Of a DNA stretch of 64,000 nucleotides, positions 10,905 through 53,310 are shown one piece after another. Position 1 is the first letter of the stretch. Each line of letters begins with the position of its first letter. Below the pieces are notes generated by a model. It was not told the DNA's origin. It worked only from the letters and a program-made list of their open reading frames with translations, and did not search any database. The DNA lies in assembly GCF_958295425.1 (NCBI RefSeq), contig NC_081139.1, forward strand, positions 28,362,463 through 28,426,462. Direction: 5' to 3'. Both the position numbers and the translations under genes were made by a program. This DNA comes from Solea solea (lineage: Eukaryota; Chordata; Actinopteri; Pleuronectiformes; Soleidae).

Positions 10905-12858
10905 GTACGTCACATGTTCACATCTATGTCACATGATCACATCTACGTTACGTTCACACCTACGTCACATGATCACATCTACGTCACTTGTTCACACCTA
11001 CGTCACATGATCACTTCTACGTCACATGTTCACAACTACGTCACATGATCACATCTTCATCACATGATCACATCTACGTCACATGATCACATCTTCATCA
11101 CATGATCACATCTAGGTCACATGATCACATCTACGTCACATGATCACATCTACGTCACATGATCCGGCTACGTCCTATGTTCACATCTACGTCACATGTT
11201 CACACCTACGTCACATGATCACATCTTCATCACATGATCACATCTACGTCACATGTTCACACCTACGTCACATGATCACACCTACGTCCTATGTTCACAC
11301 CTACGTCACATGATCACATCTACGTCCTATGTTCACACCTACGTCACATGTTCACACCTACGTCACATGATCACATCTTCATCACATGATCACATCTACG
11401 TCACATGTTCACATCTAGGTCACATGATCACATCTTCATCACATGATCACATCTACGTCACATGATCCGGCTACGTCCTATGTTCACATCTACGTCACAT
11501 GTTCACACCTACGTCACATGATCACATCTTCATCACATGATCACATCTACGTCACATGTTCACACCTACGTCACATGATCACACCTACGTCCTATGTTCA
11601 CACCTACGTCACATGATCACATCTACGTCACATGTTCACACCTACGTCACATGATCACATCTACGTCACATGTTCACACCTACGTCACATGATCACATCT
11701 TCATCACATGATCACATCTACGTCACATGTTCACATCTAGGTCACATGATCACATCTACGTCACATGATCACATCTTCATCACATGATCACATCTACGTC
11801 ACATGATCACATCTACGTCACATGATCACATCTACGTCACATGATCCGGCTACGTCCTATGTTCACATCTACGTCACATGTTCACACCTATGTCACATGA
11901 TCACATCTTCATCACATGATCACATCTACGTCACATGTTCACACCTACGTCACATGATCACACCTACGTCCTATGTTCACACCTACGTCACATGATCACA
12001 TCTACGTCACATGTTCACACCTACGTCACATGTTCACACCTACGTCACATGATCACATCTTCATCACATGATCACATCTACGTCACATGTTCACATCTAG
12101 GTCACATGATCACATCTACGTCACATGATCACATCTACGTCACATGATCACATCTACGTCACATGATCACATCTACGTCACATGATCCGGCTACGTCCTA
12201 TGTTCACATCTACGTCACATGTTCACACCTATGTCACATGATCACATCTTCATCACATGATCACATCTACGTCACATGTTCACACCTACGTCACATGATC
12301 ACACCTACGTCCTATGTTCACACCTACGTCACATGATCACATCTACGTCACATGTTCACACCTACGTCACATGTTCACACCTACGTCACATGATCACATC
12401 TTCATCACATGATCACATCTACGTCACATGTTCACATCTAGGTCACATGATCACATCTACGTCACATGATCACATCTACGTCACATGATCACATCTTCAT
12501 CACATGATCACATCTACGTCACATGATCACATCTACGTCACATGATCACATCTACGTCACATGATCCGGCTACGTCCTATGTTCACATCTACGTCACATG
12601 TTCACACCTAGGTCAGATGATCACATCTTCATCACATGATCACATCTACGTCACATGATCACACCTACGTCCTATGTTCACACCTACGTCACATGATCAC
12701 ATCTACGTCACATGTTCACACCTACGTCACATGATCACATCTACGTCACATGTTCACACCTACGTCACATGATCACATCTTCATCACATGATCACATCTA
12801 CGTCACATGTTCACATCTAGGTCACATGATCACATCTACGTCACATGTTCACATCTAC
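10905..12858. repeat. 19-bp tandem array (atgatcacatctacgtcac) with 341-bp higher-order period
   Basis: Roughly 100 copies of a 19-bp unit with a few variant types: gttcacac, cttcatc, taggtc, and the rare ccggctacgtcctat. The rare variants recur in the same order. Stretches beginning at 11,253, 11,935 and 12,276 are nearly identical; their spacing is 682 and 341 bp, so the higher-order unit is about 341 bp (18 monomers minus one base). Each unit carries a CACATG E-box core, a TGATCA palindrome and a TACGTCA half-site like a CRE. No coding function is implied. Confidence 0.93.
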
Positions 12859-12861
12859 GTC

Positions 12862-12970
12862 AAATGATCATGTCTTTATCTCACTGTTAGATATTTATAA
12901 CTCACTTACTCTCCCGCACAAAACCTCATTGAGAAAATCAGTGATTTTAACATCACACAGGAGTTGTGTG
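12862..12970 (-). repeat. Fragment of dispersed repeat family D
   Basis: The stretch catgtctttatctcactgtt ... gagaaaatcagtgattttaa matches, in the same orientation, 32,310-32,400 and 50,540-50,640. Its reverse complement matches the right part of the copies at 14,877 and 16,597. It lies exactly between the 19-bp array and satellite block 3. Confidence 0.6.
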
Positions 12971-12971
12971 T

Positions 12972-13830
12972 GATGAGACAAAAAAAGGTCAGACTTTAGT
13001 ATGTTGTCCAAAATGAGACAAAAAAGTCATGGTCTAGTATGTGGTCCTGTAGTATGTCTTCCAAAATGTGACAAAAAAGTCAGACTTTAGTATGTTGTCC
13101 AAAATGAGACAAAAAAGTCAGACTTTAGTATGTTGTCCAAAATGAGACAAAAAAGTAATACTTTAGTATGTCGTCCAAAATAAGTCAAAAAAATCATACT
13201 GTAGTATATCGTCCAAAATAAGTCAAAAAAGTCATACTGTAGACAAAAAAAGTCATACTTTAGTATGTCGTCCAATATGAGACAAAAAAAGTCATACTAT
13301 AGTATGTCGTCCAATATGAGACAAAAAAAGTTAGACCTTAGTATGTCGTCCAAAATGAGACAAAAAAGTCATACTGTAGTATGTCGTCCAAAATTAGTCA
13401 AAAAAGTCATACTTTATTATGTTGTCCAAAATGAGACAAAAAAGTCATACTTTAGTATGTCGTCCAAAATGAGACAAAAAAAGTCATACTGTAGTATGTC
13501 GTCCAAAATTAGACAAAAAAGTCATAGTATAGTATGTCGTCCAAAATGAGACAAAAAAGTCATACTTTAGTATGTCGTCTAAAATGAGACAAAAAAGTCA
13601 TAGTATAGTATGTTGTCCAAAATTAGACAAAAAAGTCATACTATAGTATATCGTCCAAAATGAGACAAAAAAAGTAATGGTCTAGTATGTCGTCCAAAAT
13701 GAAACAAAAAAGTCATACTTGAGTACGTTGTCCAAAATGAGACAAAAAAATTCATACTGTTGTATGTCGTCCAAAATGAGACAAAAAAAGTGATGGTCTA
13801 GTATGTCGTCCAAAATGTGACAAAAAGGTC
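12972..13830. repeat. 38-bp satellite, block 3
   Basis: About 22 copies of the same 38-bp unit and orientation as blocks 1 and 2, more diverged, with deletions near 13,040 and 13,230. The short ORFs here on both strands are repeat translations. Confidence 0.92.
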
Positions 13831-14876
13831 ATCGATCACATCATACGTCTACGTCACACGACAACGTCACATGTTCACGTCACACGCTCATGTCACACAA
13901 TCTTTTCGTGTGACGTGATCATGTGATGCAGTCTTTAGTTAAATGGTTAAAATCACTGAGTGAGCCTCTGTGTGTCAGGCTGGTTCTCAGCAGCAGGGGG
14001 CGCTCACGTCAGCTCTGATCATGTGTCAGTGTCTGGACAGATCACATGATCCATGTCACGCAGCCTCTCACATGACTCCCAGCTCGTCTCAGTGTGGCGT
14101 TGCCATGGCAGCGAGCTGAGGATGAAGGAATTCACCCACGGAAATCTGCTCCTTCACACCTTCACCACTCATCTGTTTTCTCTCTTTTCTTTCTACATTC
14201 ATCCATTCATCACAGTTCAAACTGCTTTTTTTTCTTCCTCTTCCCTCCATAGCATGCATTCCTTCTGTCTCTCTGTCTCTCTGTCTCTCTCTCTGTCTCT
14301 AATTGTTGTTTGGATCATGATTTAATTTTTTAGTCAGGATCTGGGTCATGTGACAGTTTGAGGACCTGGGTCATGTGACCTGGGACAAACACATGGAGCC
14401 TCAGGCTTATCTCAGTGCAGCCTCACAGACCCACGGGCCAAAACTGCCGCCGTCTCCACCACGTCTCTACCGCTGCATATCTGTTAGCTGCCTAACAGGC
14501 GGCTTATGAGGAGGTCCTGATAAGATACATTGTCTCCTGTGGAGTGTGTGTGTGTGTGTGCAGCTGACCTCACTGTGGACACTTGTCAGTAACAGTGATT
14601 TATTACCCATGATGCTCGGCTGCCTCTCTCAAACAGCTTATCAGCTGCTCTTTTTTATTGTCACCATGTCCACTGACTGCACACAGGAAGTGATCAAAGC
14701 TGAAACACTGTCTGTGAAGTCTTATTTAGGTGTTGGAGACTCGTCTCCCTCAAGTTTTCGCCGTGCTTCAGAAAGTCTCTGAAAAAGCCCAGTGTGTCCT
14801 CTGCCTCCTCTTCATCACGCTAACACACATCACGTGACCGTGTAAAATGATTCAGGCAAAGATCTTCAGCTCTAGG
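13831..14876. other. Intergenic sequence without a recognisable gene
   Basis: Non-coding. It contains a CTCF-like motif (cagcagggggcgctcacg, 13,989), a short (CTGT)n tract at 14,266-14,302 and a (GT)n tract at 14,541-14,562. I see no exon supported by splice sites and conserved protein. Confidence 0.6.
13989..14006 (+). promoter_or_regulatory. CTCF-like motif
   Basis: cagcagggggcgctcacg matches the CTCF core (AG-G/A-G/T-GGC-G/A) well. Similar cores occur at 16,650-16,666 (reverse), 18,579-18,594 and 41,107-41,124 (reverse). Binding is not shown by sequence alone. Confidence 0.4.
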
Positions 14877-15080
14877 AGCTGCTGGTCCTCTGCTGCCTCG
14901 TGTGGTCACTTTGTGTCACTGAGGTCAATCTGAACGTTGGATTCCAAACACTGAAGTGACAAAATCAAACATTTGAACTTAGTGATGAAGGCAGCAGTGT
15001 GTGTGTGTGTGTGTGAGGCAGCAGTGGATCAACAACTCCCGTGTGTGGGATGTTAAAATCGTTCTCTGTGGACTTTGGTG
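14877..15080 (+). repeat. Dispersed repeat family D, copy 1
   Basis: The core gtcactttgtgtcactgagg + tcaatctgaac is shared with 16,670-16,702 and, reversed, with 26,628-26,660. The right part (gatgttaaaatc ... tgtggactttggtgtgggag) is shared with 16,801-16,850 and 48,918-48,940. A (GT)n tract has expanded inside this copy at 14,998-15,014. Probably a non-autonomous DNA element; class not determined. Confidence 0.65.
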
Positions 15081-15317
15081 TGGGAGAGTGAGTGTGTTAC
15101 AAATGTCCGTCTCACAGTGAGAGGCGTGAGAAGATGTGATCATGTGACGTAAATATCCTAGACTTAAACTGTCAATATGAATCCATGTTGTGGTCAGATT
15201 CCATGAGGTCCAGCTGCTCTTGCTGTGATGTCATTATTCATTTGTAAAACAGAAATGAAACGATGATAATCCTCCCTCTGCACTCTGAGGCTTTCATATC
15301 ACAAACATGATCTGTTC

Positions 15318-15345
15318 ATTCATTCATTCATTCATTCATTCATGT
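15318..15345. repeat. (ATTC)n microsatellite
   Basis: Seven cattcatt-type units in a row. Confidence 0.85.
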
Positions 15346-15386
15346 TAAAATAAGATGTAAGGGAATTATAATTATGTCACACAGTC

Positions 15387-15745
15387 TGTCTGGGGTTCAG
15401 GTACTGGTGTTCAGACTCTGGGGTTCAGGTACTGGTGTTCAGGTTCTGGTGTTCATACTCTGGGGTTCAGGTTCTGGGGTTCAGACTAGGGTATTCAGGT
15501 TCTGGTGTTCAGACTTTGGTGTTTAGGTTCTGATGTTCATACTCTGAGGTTCAGGTTCTGGTGTTCAGGTACTGGTTTTCAGGTTCTGGTGTTCAGACTC
15601 TGGGGTTCAGGTTCTGGTGTTCAGACTATGGGGTTCAGGTTCTGTGTTCAGACTCTGGGGCTCAGGTTCTGGTGTTTAGGTTCTGGGGCTCAAGTTCTAG
15701 TGTTCAGGTTCTGGGGTTCAAGTTCTGGGGCTCAGGTTCTGGTCC
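15387..15745. repeat. Minisatellite of ggttcaggttctggtg / ttcagactctgg units
   Basis: Units of about 14-15 bp (ttcaggttctggtg and ttcagactctgggg) alternate irregularly for about 360 bp. Open frames over it (Phe-Arg-Leu-Trp-like) are repeat artefacts. Confidence 0.88.
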
Positions 15746-15749
15746 TGCA

Positions 15750-15895
15750 GCTGATGAAGTCACTACCAGACCGGTACCCTGTGTGCAAAAGACTTCATGG
15801 TTGCAAGTTCAACTCCACACCTGGCAGGTTGTAACTCAATTCTCTTGTAAGTTGCTTTGGATAAAAGCATCTGCTAAATGACATGTAATGTAACA
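15750..15895 (+). mobile_element. tRNA-derived SINE, 5'-truncated, with LINE-like 3' tail
   Basis: ggttgcaagttcaactcc resembles a pol III B box (GGTTCGANTCC) with two changes. It is followed by the tail gtaagttgctttggataaaa + gcatctgctaaatgacatgt and aatgtaa repeats. This tail is widespread at the 3' ends of fish SINEs and their partner LINEs. No good A box is seen, so the copy is probably truncated. It abuts the minisatellite at 15,745. Confidence 0.65.
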
Positions 15896-16596
15896 AAACT
15901 TCACTGTCATCATCTAGAGGAAATGATGACATCATCAGGACGGTGTTGTAATGATTGTGTATGTGACAAATGTATATTATATTATTGACTAAAGAATTCA
16001 CTTATGATCAGCTTTGATTGTTTGATTGAGTTTTAATGATTCTGTTGTTTTTTTATTTTCATGAGTTTATTTTCTTGTTTGTTAGTTTCCAGTTTTATTT
16101 TGTAGTGCGTTACTTACGTCTCTGTGATCATCTGCTCCGCTCTGATGTGATTCACCTGTGTCCTGTTAGGCTCCTCCCCTCATGTGTTGAGTCTTTGTTT
16201 CGGCCACAAACACCTGTAAGTGTGGACATGAACTCATTTAATTATCACAATAATATCATTTTCTTTTAAAACCCCAGTTACCGTGTTAACTTGTTGCACT
16301 TGAACCAAACCAGAGACTTTTTAAGTGAGGTTTGGCAGAAACTCTGCGGGAATCTGTGTCATTTATCAAAGGTGTTTTGGCTCAGTGAGTGTCCTTGAAT
16401 GCCCCGTGAGTCGCTGTGGGTGAGACCTTCAGCCAAAAACCTAAAAACACAAGTGAAACAACGACCTGTCGAGTCATCCAGGCTCATTTTTCATGTTTTT
16501 CCATCAACTCAGTGAAAGAGACGGCGCTCGCAGCTGAAGACGAGTGCAGTGATGTCACACCATTGTCTTTGTATCACTGCACGGACCACACTCTTT
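15896..16596. other. Intergenic sequence, nothing recognisable
   Basis: AT-rich at first, then average composition. No conserved ORF or RNA gene seen. Confidence 0.6.
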
Positions 16597-16850
16597 AAAG
16601 GGGTAGTTCAGGTTTTTTATAGTGTGGATATATGAGCTTCTGACACATAGAGCGCCCCCTGCTGCCTTGTGGGGTCACTTTGTGTCACTGAGGTCAATCT
16701 GAACAAAGGGTTGGGTTTAGGGTTAACCTAATCCTAAACACTGAAGTGACAATAACAATAACACACATTTGAACAGTGGATCAACAACTCCTGTGTGTGT
16801 GATGTTAAAATCACTGGTTTGGTCTATGAGGTTTGGTGCAGGAGATTGTG
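16597..16850 (+). repeat. Dispersed repeat family D, copy 2 (most complete left end)
   Basis: This copy begins aaaggggtagttcaggtttt, a common left end of short fish DNA repeats, and includes agcgccccctgctgcctt (reverse CTCF-like core), the shared gtcactttgtgtcactgagg core and the aactcctgtgtgtgtgatgt right part. It runs directly into the 19-bp minisatellite. Confidence 0.65.
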
Positions 16851-17250
16851 TGTAGTTGAATAGATTGTGTGTAGTTGTATAGATTGTGTCTGTAGTTGTG
16901 TAGATTGTGTGTAGTTGTATAGATTGTGTGTAGTTGAATAGATTGTGTGTAGTTGTATAGATTGTGTGTAGTTGTATAGATTGTGTGTAGTTGTGTAGAT
17001 TGAGTGTAGTTGTGTAGATTGAGTGTAGTTGTATAGATTGTGTGTGTAGTTGTGTAGATTGAGTGTAGTTGTATAGATTGTGTGTGTAGTTGTGTAGATT
17101 GTGTGTAGTTATATAGATTGTGTGTAGTTGTATAGATTGTGTGTGTAGTTGTGTAGATTGTGTGTAGTTGTATAGATTGTGTGTGTAGTTGTGTAGATTG
17201 AGTGTAGTTGTATAGATTGTGTGTGTAGTTGTGTAGATTGTGTGTAAATT
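16850..17250. repeat. Minisatellite of attgtgtgtagttgtatag units
   Basis: Units of 19 bp, with 21-bp variants from an extra gt, over about 400 bp. The reverse strand gives the Tyr/Thr/His-rich frame ending at 17,109, which is an artefact. Confidence 0.9.
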
Positions 17251-17639
17251 ATAATCTGTGAAACAATGATGTAAAGGCAGATTGCTCTGCGTAGTTCATT
17301 CATACAGCTATCTTGAATTAGCGACCTATCAGCCAATCAGAAAATAGTATTCACTGTTGCTGGGCAGACTGGAGGCGCTGCACTCTGCTTTTGTCTCACG
17401 TCCGTGTGCTTCCACACGGCTGCACAGCCAGAGTCGCGATACTAGGTTTTTTGGGAAATACAGACAAAAGTGTCTCTTATCCAAGTTGTAGGAACAACAA
17501 ATAATAACTTGACTTGTAGTTGATCAGTTGGAATCAGAAATGTCTTTTATGAAAGGCAAAGGCCACTAGATTCTTTTATTATTTCATTAGGACAGAGGTC
17601 AGATTTTGTCTTGTCGCATAAAAAAAGAGTAGAAATTAT
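17251..17639. other. Intergenic sequence between the minisatellite and the Tc1 relic
   Basis: Unique-looking sequence with no recognisable gene. It may include the flank of the Tc1 element that follows. Confidence 0.5.
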
Positions 17640-18290
17640 GCTTTATTGTGAAAACACAAACATGCTACAATAACACAACATGGGAAAAATAATTCATATT
17701 GTGTATCACTCCCATGAGCTTGGAGCTCTACATTCATACGTCTCAAATAACTTATTGATAAAGTCTTCCAGGAGTTCGTCAAGATTCTTTACTTTCATCT
17801 TCCTTCATCTTACCTCAGTCATGCTCAATGATGTTCATGTCAGGTGACTGGCCTGGCCAATCCTGGAGCACCTCAACCTTCTTCACTTTCAGGAATTTGG
17901 ATGTGGAGGCTGAAGTATGAGAAGGATCCATCCTGCTGACCAATGTGCCCACGTTTGTGGTGTAGAATGTCATTCTGCTGAGCTCTCGCACACCTCCATA
18001 CCAAACCAGGACTTTTACGCCACCAAATGTGACTGTCGTGTGGGTTCCAAGAGGTCTTCTGCAGTATTTGCAGTGATTGGGAAACAGTTCAATGGAGGAT
18101 GGATCTGAAAAATGTACCTTCTGCCACTTTTCCACTGTCCTTCCTTTGAACAAACTGGGATTGTGGACTGCAACAAACATAACAAACGTGTCTGCCTGAC
18201 CTTGTTCTCATCCACCTCAGCAGCAGATGTGATGCTGAGCAGCACTTTGGTCTGTGGTTGAGTCTTTGGCTTGTTGTCAGAGGTCACACT
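17640..18290 (-). mobile_element. Tc1/mariner-type transposon relic with C-terminal transposase
   Basis: On the minus strand, 18,180-17,815 reads KWQKVHFSDPSSIELFPNHC, then FYTTNVGT and WPGQSPDMNIIEHD. These are the FSDESSI-like step (the catalytic aspartate present) and the DWPGQSPDMNIIEH step that ends in the glutamate of the DD-E triad in Tc1 transposases. The second-aspartate block (FQQDN) is replaced by a shorter stretch, so the protein is internally deleted and inactive. Frame breaks occur upstream at about 18,180-18,290. No inverted repeats were found by eye. Confidence 0.75.
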
Positions 18291-18424
18291 TCACATGAAG
18301 GTTCTTTTCATACACACCTGGGAATGTGTTACTTACAGTATTTGTCACAGGTGAAGCTCTAATCTGTGATTGGTTGAATCGTTTCAAGACTTTTGTCCTT
18401 GTCCTTTTGTTTATCCAGAGAAGG

Positions 18425-18457
<33 letters not shown>

Positions 18458-18888
18458 TACATCATTCAAATACTTCACACAGTAGGACCTGGATCACTGA
18501 ATAATATTATACACTAGTTTTAACCTGAAAAAAGTGGTTTAGGGGTTTAGTGCTTGTACGTCAGGTTAGGTGCATGACCAGCAGGGGGCAGTAAACTGTT
18601 ACTACACTTCATTGTTAGAATAGAATAAATGTTTGTCTTTGTCTCACTTTTTACAAGCAACAAAAAAACCAAAAAACACAATAAAATAATAAGAGAAACA
18701 ATGTTTCCTCATTTACACACACACACACACAAACACATGCATCATCGACTAAAAACTAATGACGACACAAACTGCTCTTATGAATGACTGAATGAATGAA
18801 TGAAAGAATGAATGAATGAATGAATGAATGCAGTAGTTCATTCACAATATTTTAAACTTGTTTTTCTCAGTGAATAATGATAATTACA

Positions 18889-18921
<33 letters not shown>

Positions 18922-19129
18922 GGGAGGATGAGTGAACTGTGCAGTTATTCTCTCTGTCTCTCTCGTGTCTTTAGCTCCTCAGTTTAATCTGACGTGATTC
19001 TCTCTTCATCTCTGTGGATTCTCTGATATTCTCTGATATTAAATTAGAATTGGGGTTTTACCAGAGCTGCTGATTGTGTGTTTTTTTTCCGGATTTTCTT
19101 TTCTGTGTTTGTTTGCGTTAAATTCCGGG
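18291..19129. repeat. Upstream region of grm7 with simple repeats and a CTCF-like site
   Basis: Contains (CA)n at 18,428-18,456, a good CTCF-like core (ccagcagggggcagta, 18,579-18,594), (CA)n at 18,714-18,731, (GAAT)n at 18,788-18,830 and (GT)n plus (GA)n at 18,891-18,922. It is probably the distal promoter region of grm7. I see no convincing TATA box. Confidence 0.6.
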
Positions 19130-19245
19130 GATGTTTTCTGGAGCAACAAGCGGCCGCGGCGGTGCGGCAGAAGCGGCAGCAGAAGCGGCAGCGCTGCGCT
19201 CTCGTGCGCGATCACCGCTCTGCTGAACGCGCCGCGGGTCTGTGG

Positions 19246-19397
19246 ATGTTTGTCGGGTTTTTTTTGGAGCGGAGCTGCAGCGGCTCACACATCACCGGAC
19301 CACGGCTTCTTCTCTGGGATGAACCCGCTCCTGGTGGATCAGTAAAAGTCAGCGGCAGCAGCGGTGGTTCTGCTGTGATTCGATTCTGTTCTTTGTC

Positions 19398-19401
<4 letters not shown>
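19246..19401 (+). CDS. Upstream ORF overlapping the grm7 start codon (ATGA)
   Basis: An ATG at 19,246 opens a 51-codon frame that stops at TGA 19,399-19,401. It shares four bases (ATGA) with the receptor's ATG at 19,398, one base out of register. If the mRNA leader includes it, ribosomes translating it would terminate on the receptor start, a layout that can permit reinitiation or repress the main frame. The peptide ([20 protein letters not shown] at its start) resembles nothing I know, so only the arrangement is of interest. Confidence 0.35.
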
Positions 19402-51064
<31,663 letters not shown>

Positions 51065-51529
51065 AGGGGACAGAGATGAAACATGATGACATCACCATGT
51101 ATAACATCCGATAATAATCCACGAGTAACTGACTGAGGTACTAATGTAATTCATGTTTAATCATCACTTTTTAACAAGAAGCAGCTGTTTCAAGTGTTAA
51201 AAGCCCACATAGACCGGAAGCTCCAATTAACGCTGCGTTTGTGTGTGTATCTGCGTCATTACCTCGTTTATGAAACCCTAAAGTTTCAGAACAAACAGTT
51301 CAGCCACTGCTGAGAAAATAGTGTTGTATTGTTTTCCTGGGCTCTGCGAAGCGGATCGGCACTTCCTTAATTTGATGTCGTCATCAGAAATCCTCACCAC
51401 TCCTCTCACCACTGTAGCGCCTCCTGGTGCGGGCACTAGTCCGGGCACATCCGGTTGCGTACATTCAACCGCAGAAGAAGAAGAACTACTCTCGTTGTAG
51501 CTGCTGAGATGCAGAGCATCCACCGTGCC
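51065..51529. other. Sequence after grm7 exon 9
   Basis: Either 3' UTR of the read-through form or intron of a spliced form. No AATAAA seen close to the stop. No gene recognised. Confidence 0.4.
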
Positions 51530-51885
51530 AGAGGGGGAGCTGTGTATCTGAGAGCTGGCCTATCTATTACGTCACTTTCAGGTACCTGGCCAATCACAGG
51601 ACAGTAGGAAAGTTCTCTTTGGCTGGCCAATCACAACACAGTCCACATTCTGGGGGTGTGGTTTTGGTCTAACTGACTGTACTTAGTAGCTAACAAGATG
51701 CTGTCTAACTTCAAACTAACTTCAACTTAACTTAACTGCTGCTTAACTGTGTATGTGGAATAAACCTTCAGAAAGACAGTCGAGTTGTGCCCGCCGTACT
51801 TGTTCTGGTTACCCTTTCCAGAAGGGAGCATTGAGCTGGAAAGACCAGCCAGCAGAAATCTGGACATCCATAACTAACATATATG
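51530..51885 (+). mobile_element. BEL/Pao-type LTR copy plus start of internal region
   Basis: 51,745-51,870 (gtatgtggaataaaccttca, gtacttgttctgg, gaagggagcattgagctgga) matches 3,648-3,765 at most positions. It includes the AATAAA and the adjoining internal sequence, so this is a second copy of the LTR seen at the left end of the BEL/Pao remnant. The left part carries ggccaatcacagga twice (51,590 and 51,627) as inverted or direct CCAAT-like boxes. A solo or 3'-truncated copy. Confidence 0.6.
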
Positions 51886-52760
51886 TGTGATACAAGCATT
51901 CTATGTCGCCTTTAACTCTCAGTTAGCTCCCAGCTAACTCTCAACTAACTGTTAACTCAAAACTAACTAATTTAACTTGCAGTTGCCTCTCAAGTGACTT
52001 AGTTGACTCACTTAACTCTCAACTAACTGTTAACTCACAACTAACTAATTTAACTTGTAGTTGCCTCTCAAGTGACTTAGTTGACTCACTTAACGCTCAA
52101 CTATTAACCCTAACCCTACCCTACTATCAGCTAACTCACAGTTAACTATCACTTGACTCTCAACTAACTGTTAACTCTCACTCAACTCACTTCATTTTTA
52201 ATTAACTCAGTTAATTATCACTGACTCAACTAACTCTCAGTTAACTCAACTAACTCTCATTTAATTCTCAACTAACTCTCATTTAATTCTCAACTAACAC
52301 AGTTAATTATCAACTAACATTAACTCCCAACTAACTCAACTAACTCTCAGTTAACTCACAACAAACTCTTTAGCTAACTTGAAAATAACTCTCAGCTAAC
52401 CCTAAAGTTACTCTGAACTATCTCTCAGTTAACTCATAACTACGTTAGCTAACCCTAAGATAACTCTCAGCTTACTCTCAACTAAGTCTGGGCTACTCCA
52501 AACCCTGGGTTTGAGTTAGTATTAAACTAATTTGATGCTAACAGTGCACTACTATGATTAACTCTGAGGGTAGTGTGGACTAGACAAGCTAACTACTAAA
52601 GCAGTTAAAACCCTGAGCACATTTTGGGTGAATTTGAGGCTAACACAGAGCTTACTCTGGACTATCACAGCGTTAGCAACAAAGTAATTCTTGACAAGAA
52701 TGACTCTAAGTGAACTTTGAACTAATGGCTAATGTAAGGCTAACTGTGGACATGGTAATT
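51886..52760. repeat. Degenerate TAACT-rich tandem region
   Basis: Nearly 900 bp dominated by ctaactctcaactaactgtt and similar steps. At 51,937-52,020 and 52,017-52,098 an 80-bp block is duplicated (taatttaacttg(c/t)agttgcc ... gttgactcacttaac). It lies between exon 9 and the orphan terminal exon. Confidence 0.75.
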
Positions 52761-53269
52761 CTGCAGAAACTGCTCCCGAACCGAATCATTTAGGATAAAA
52801 TCAGTATTAGCTAACTGTGCTAACTGTTGTTGTAGCAGCACAAGATTAACAAAGTTACTGCAGCAGAGTCAAGATGTTATTTGAACTGTTTTTCTATTCC
52901 TTCACAGTCAATAATACACTATTGTAGGTCGTGTGACTTGTTAATTACCCCAACAGCGGAACGACTTTTAAGCCAGAAGAAACGTTTATTTTGTTTGATT
53001 TGTTACATTTACATTTCAAAATGAATTTGCTGCTTCCAGCTGCAACATGTCCCTCCTCCATTGTGTATTGGATAAGATTTGCTGCTGGTGTGCAAAGAAT
53101 TGTGGGATAAATTCCTTCACTCAGCAGCCACTGAGAGGCTCCTCCCACAGGCGGAGCCATATTGGCTACCAACAATTTCCTCACAGGAAACAGTTTCCTC
53201 TTCATGTAGAAAGTCTATTGTTGACCTTTTTGTTGACCTGTGTGTTGACCTCTGCCCTCTCGTTTTCAG
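52761..53269. other. Sequence preceding the orphan terminal exon
   Basis: Unique-looking; ends in a polypyrimidine tract and acceptor (cctctgccctctcgttttcag). tgttgacct occurs three times at 53,220-53,252. Confidence 0.5.
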
Positions 53270-53310
53270 CAGTGAAGAAGAGACGCGTGAATGACGACCT
53301 TGTGATGTAA
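53270..53310 (+). CDS. grm7: Orphan C-terminal exon of grm7 encoding a PDZ-ligand tail (mGluR7a-like)
   Basis: After the acceptor tctcgttttcag the phase 1 reading is VKKRRVNDDLVM and stop. Mammalian mGluR7a ends KKKYVSYNNLVI, which binds the PDZ protein PICK1; both have a basic cluster, a short polar stretch and a class II PDZ ligand (hydrophobic at 0 and -2). The match in place, phase and pattern makes this the likely 7a-type last exon. It can be reached in frame only from a phase 1 donor: the weak GTGAGA at 51,024, or the homologous site now reading TTGAGT at 51,045. Whether it is used is not known from sequence. Confidence 0.6.

Noticed and set aside
10905..12858. Regularly spaced short repeats resembling a CRISPR array
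   Set aside because: The units are directly adjacent with no unique spacers, there are no cas genes and the context is a vertebrate genome. It is a tandem minisatellite.
53047..53310. 87-codon frame ending at 53,310 as an independent gene
   Set aside because: Only the last twelve codons match a known protein tail, and they start right after a splice acceptor; the upstream part has no recognisable feature.
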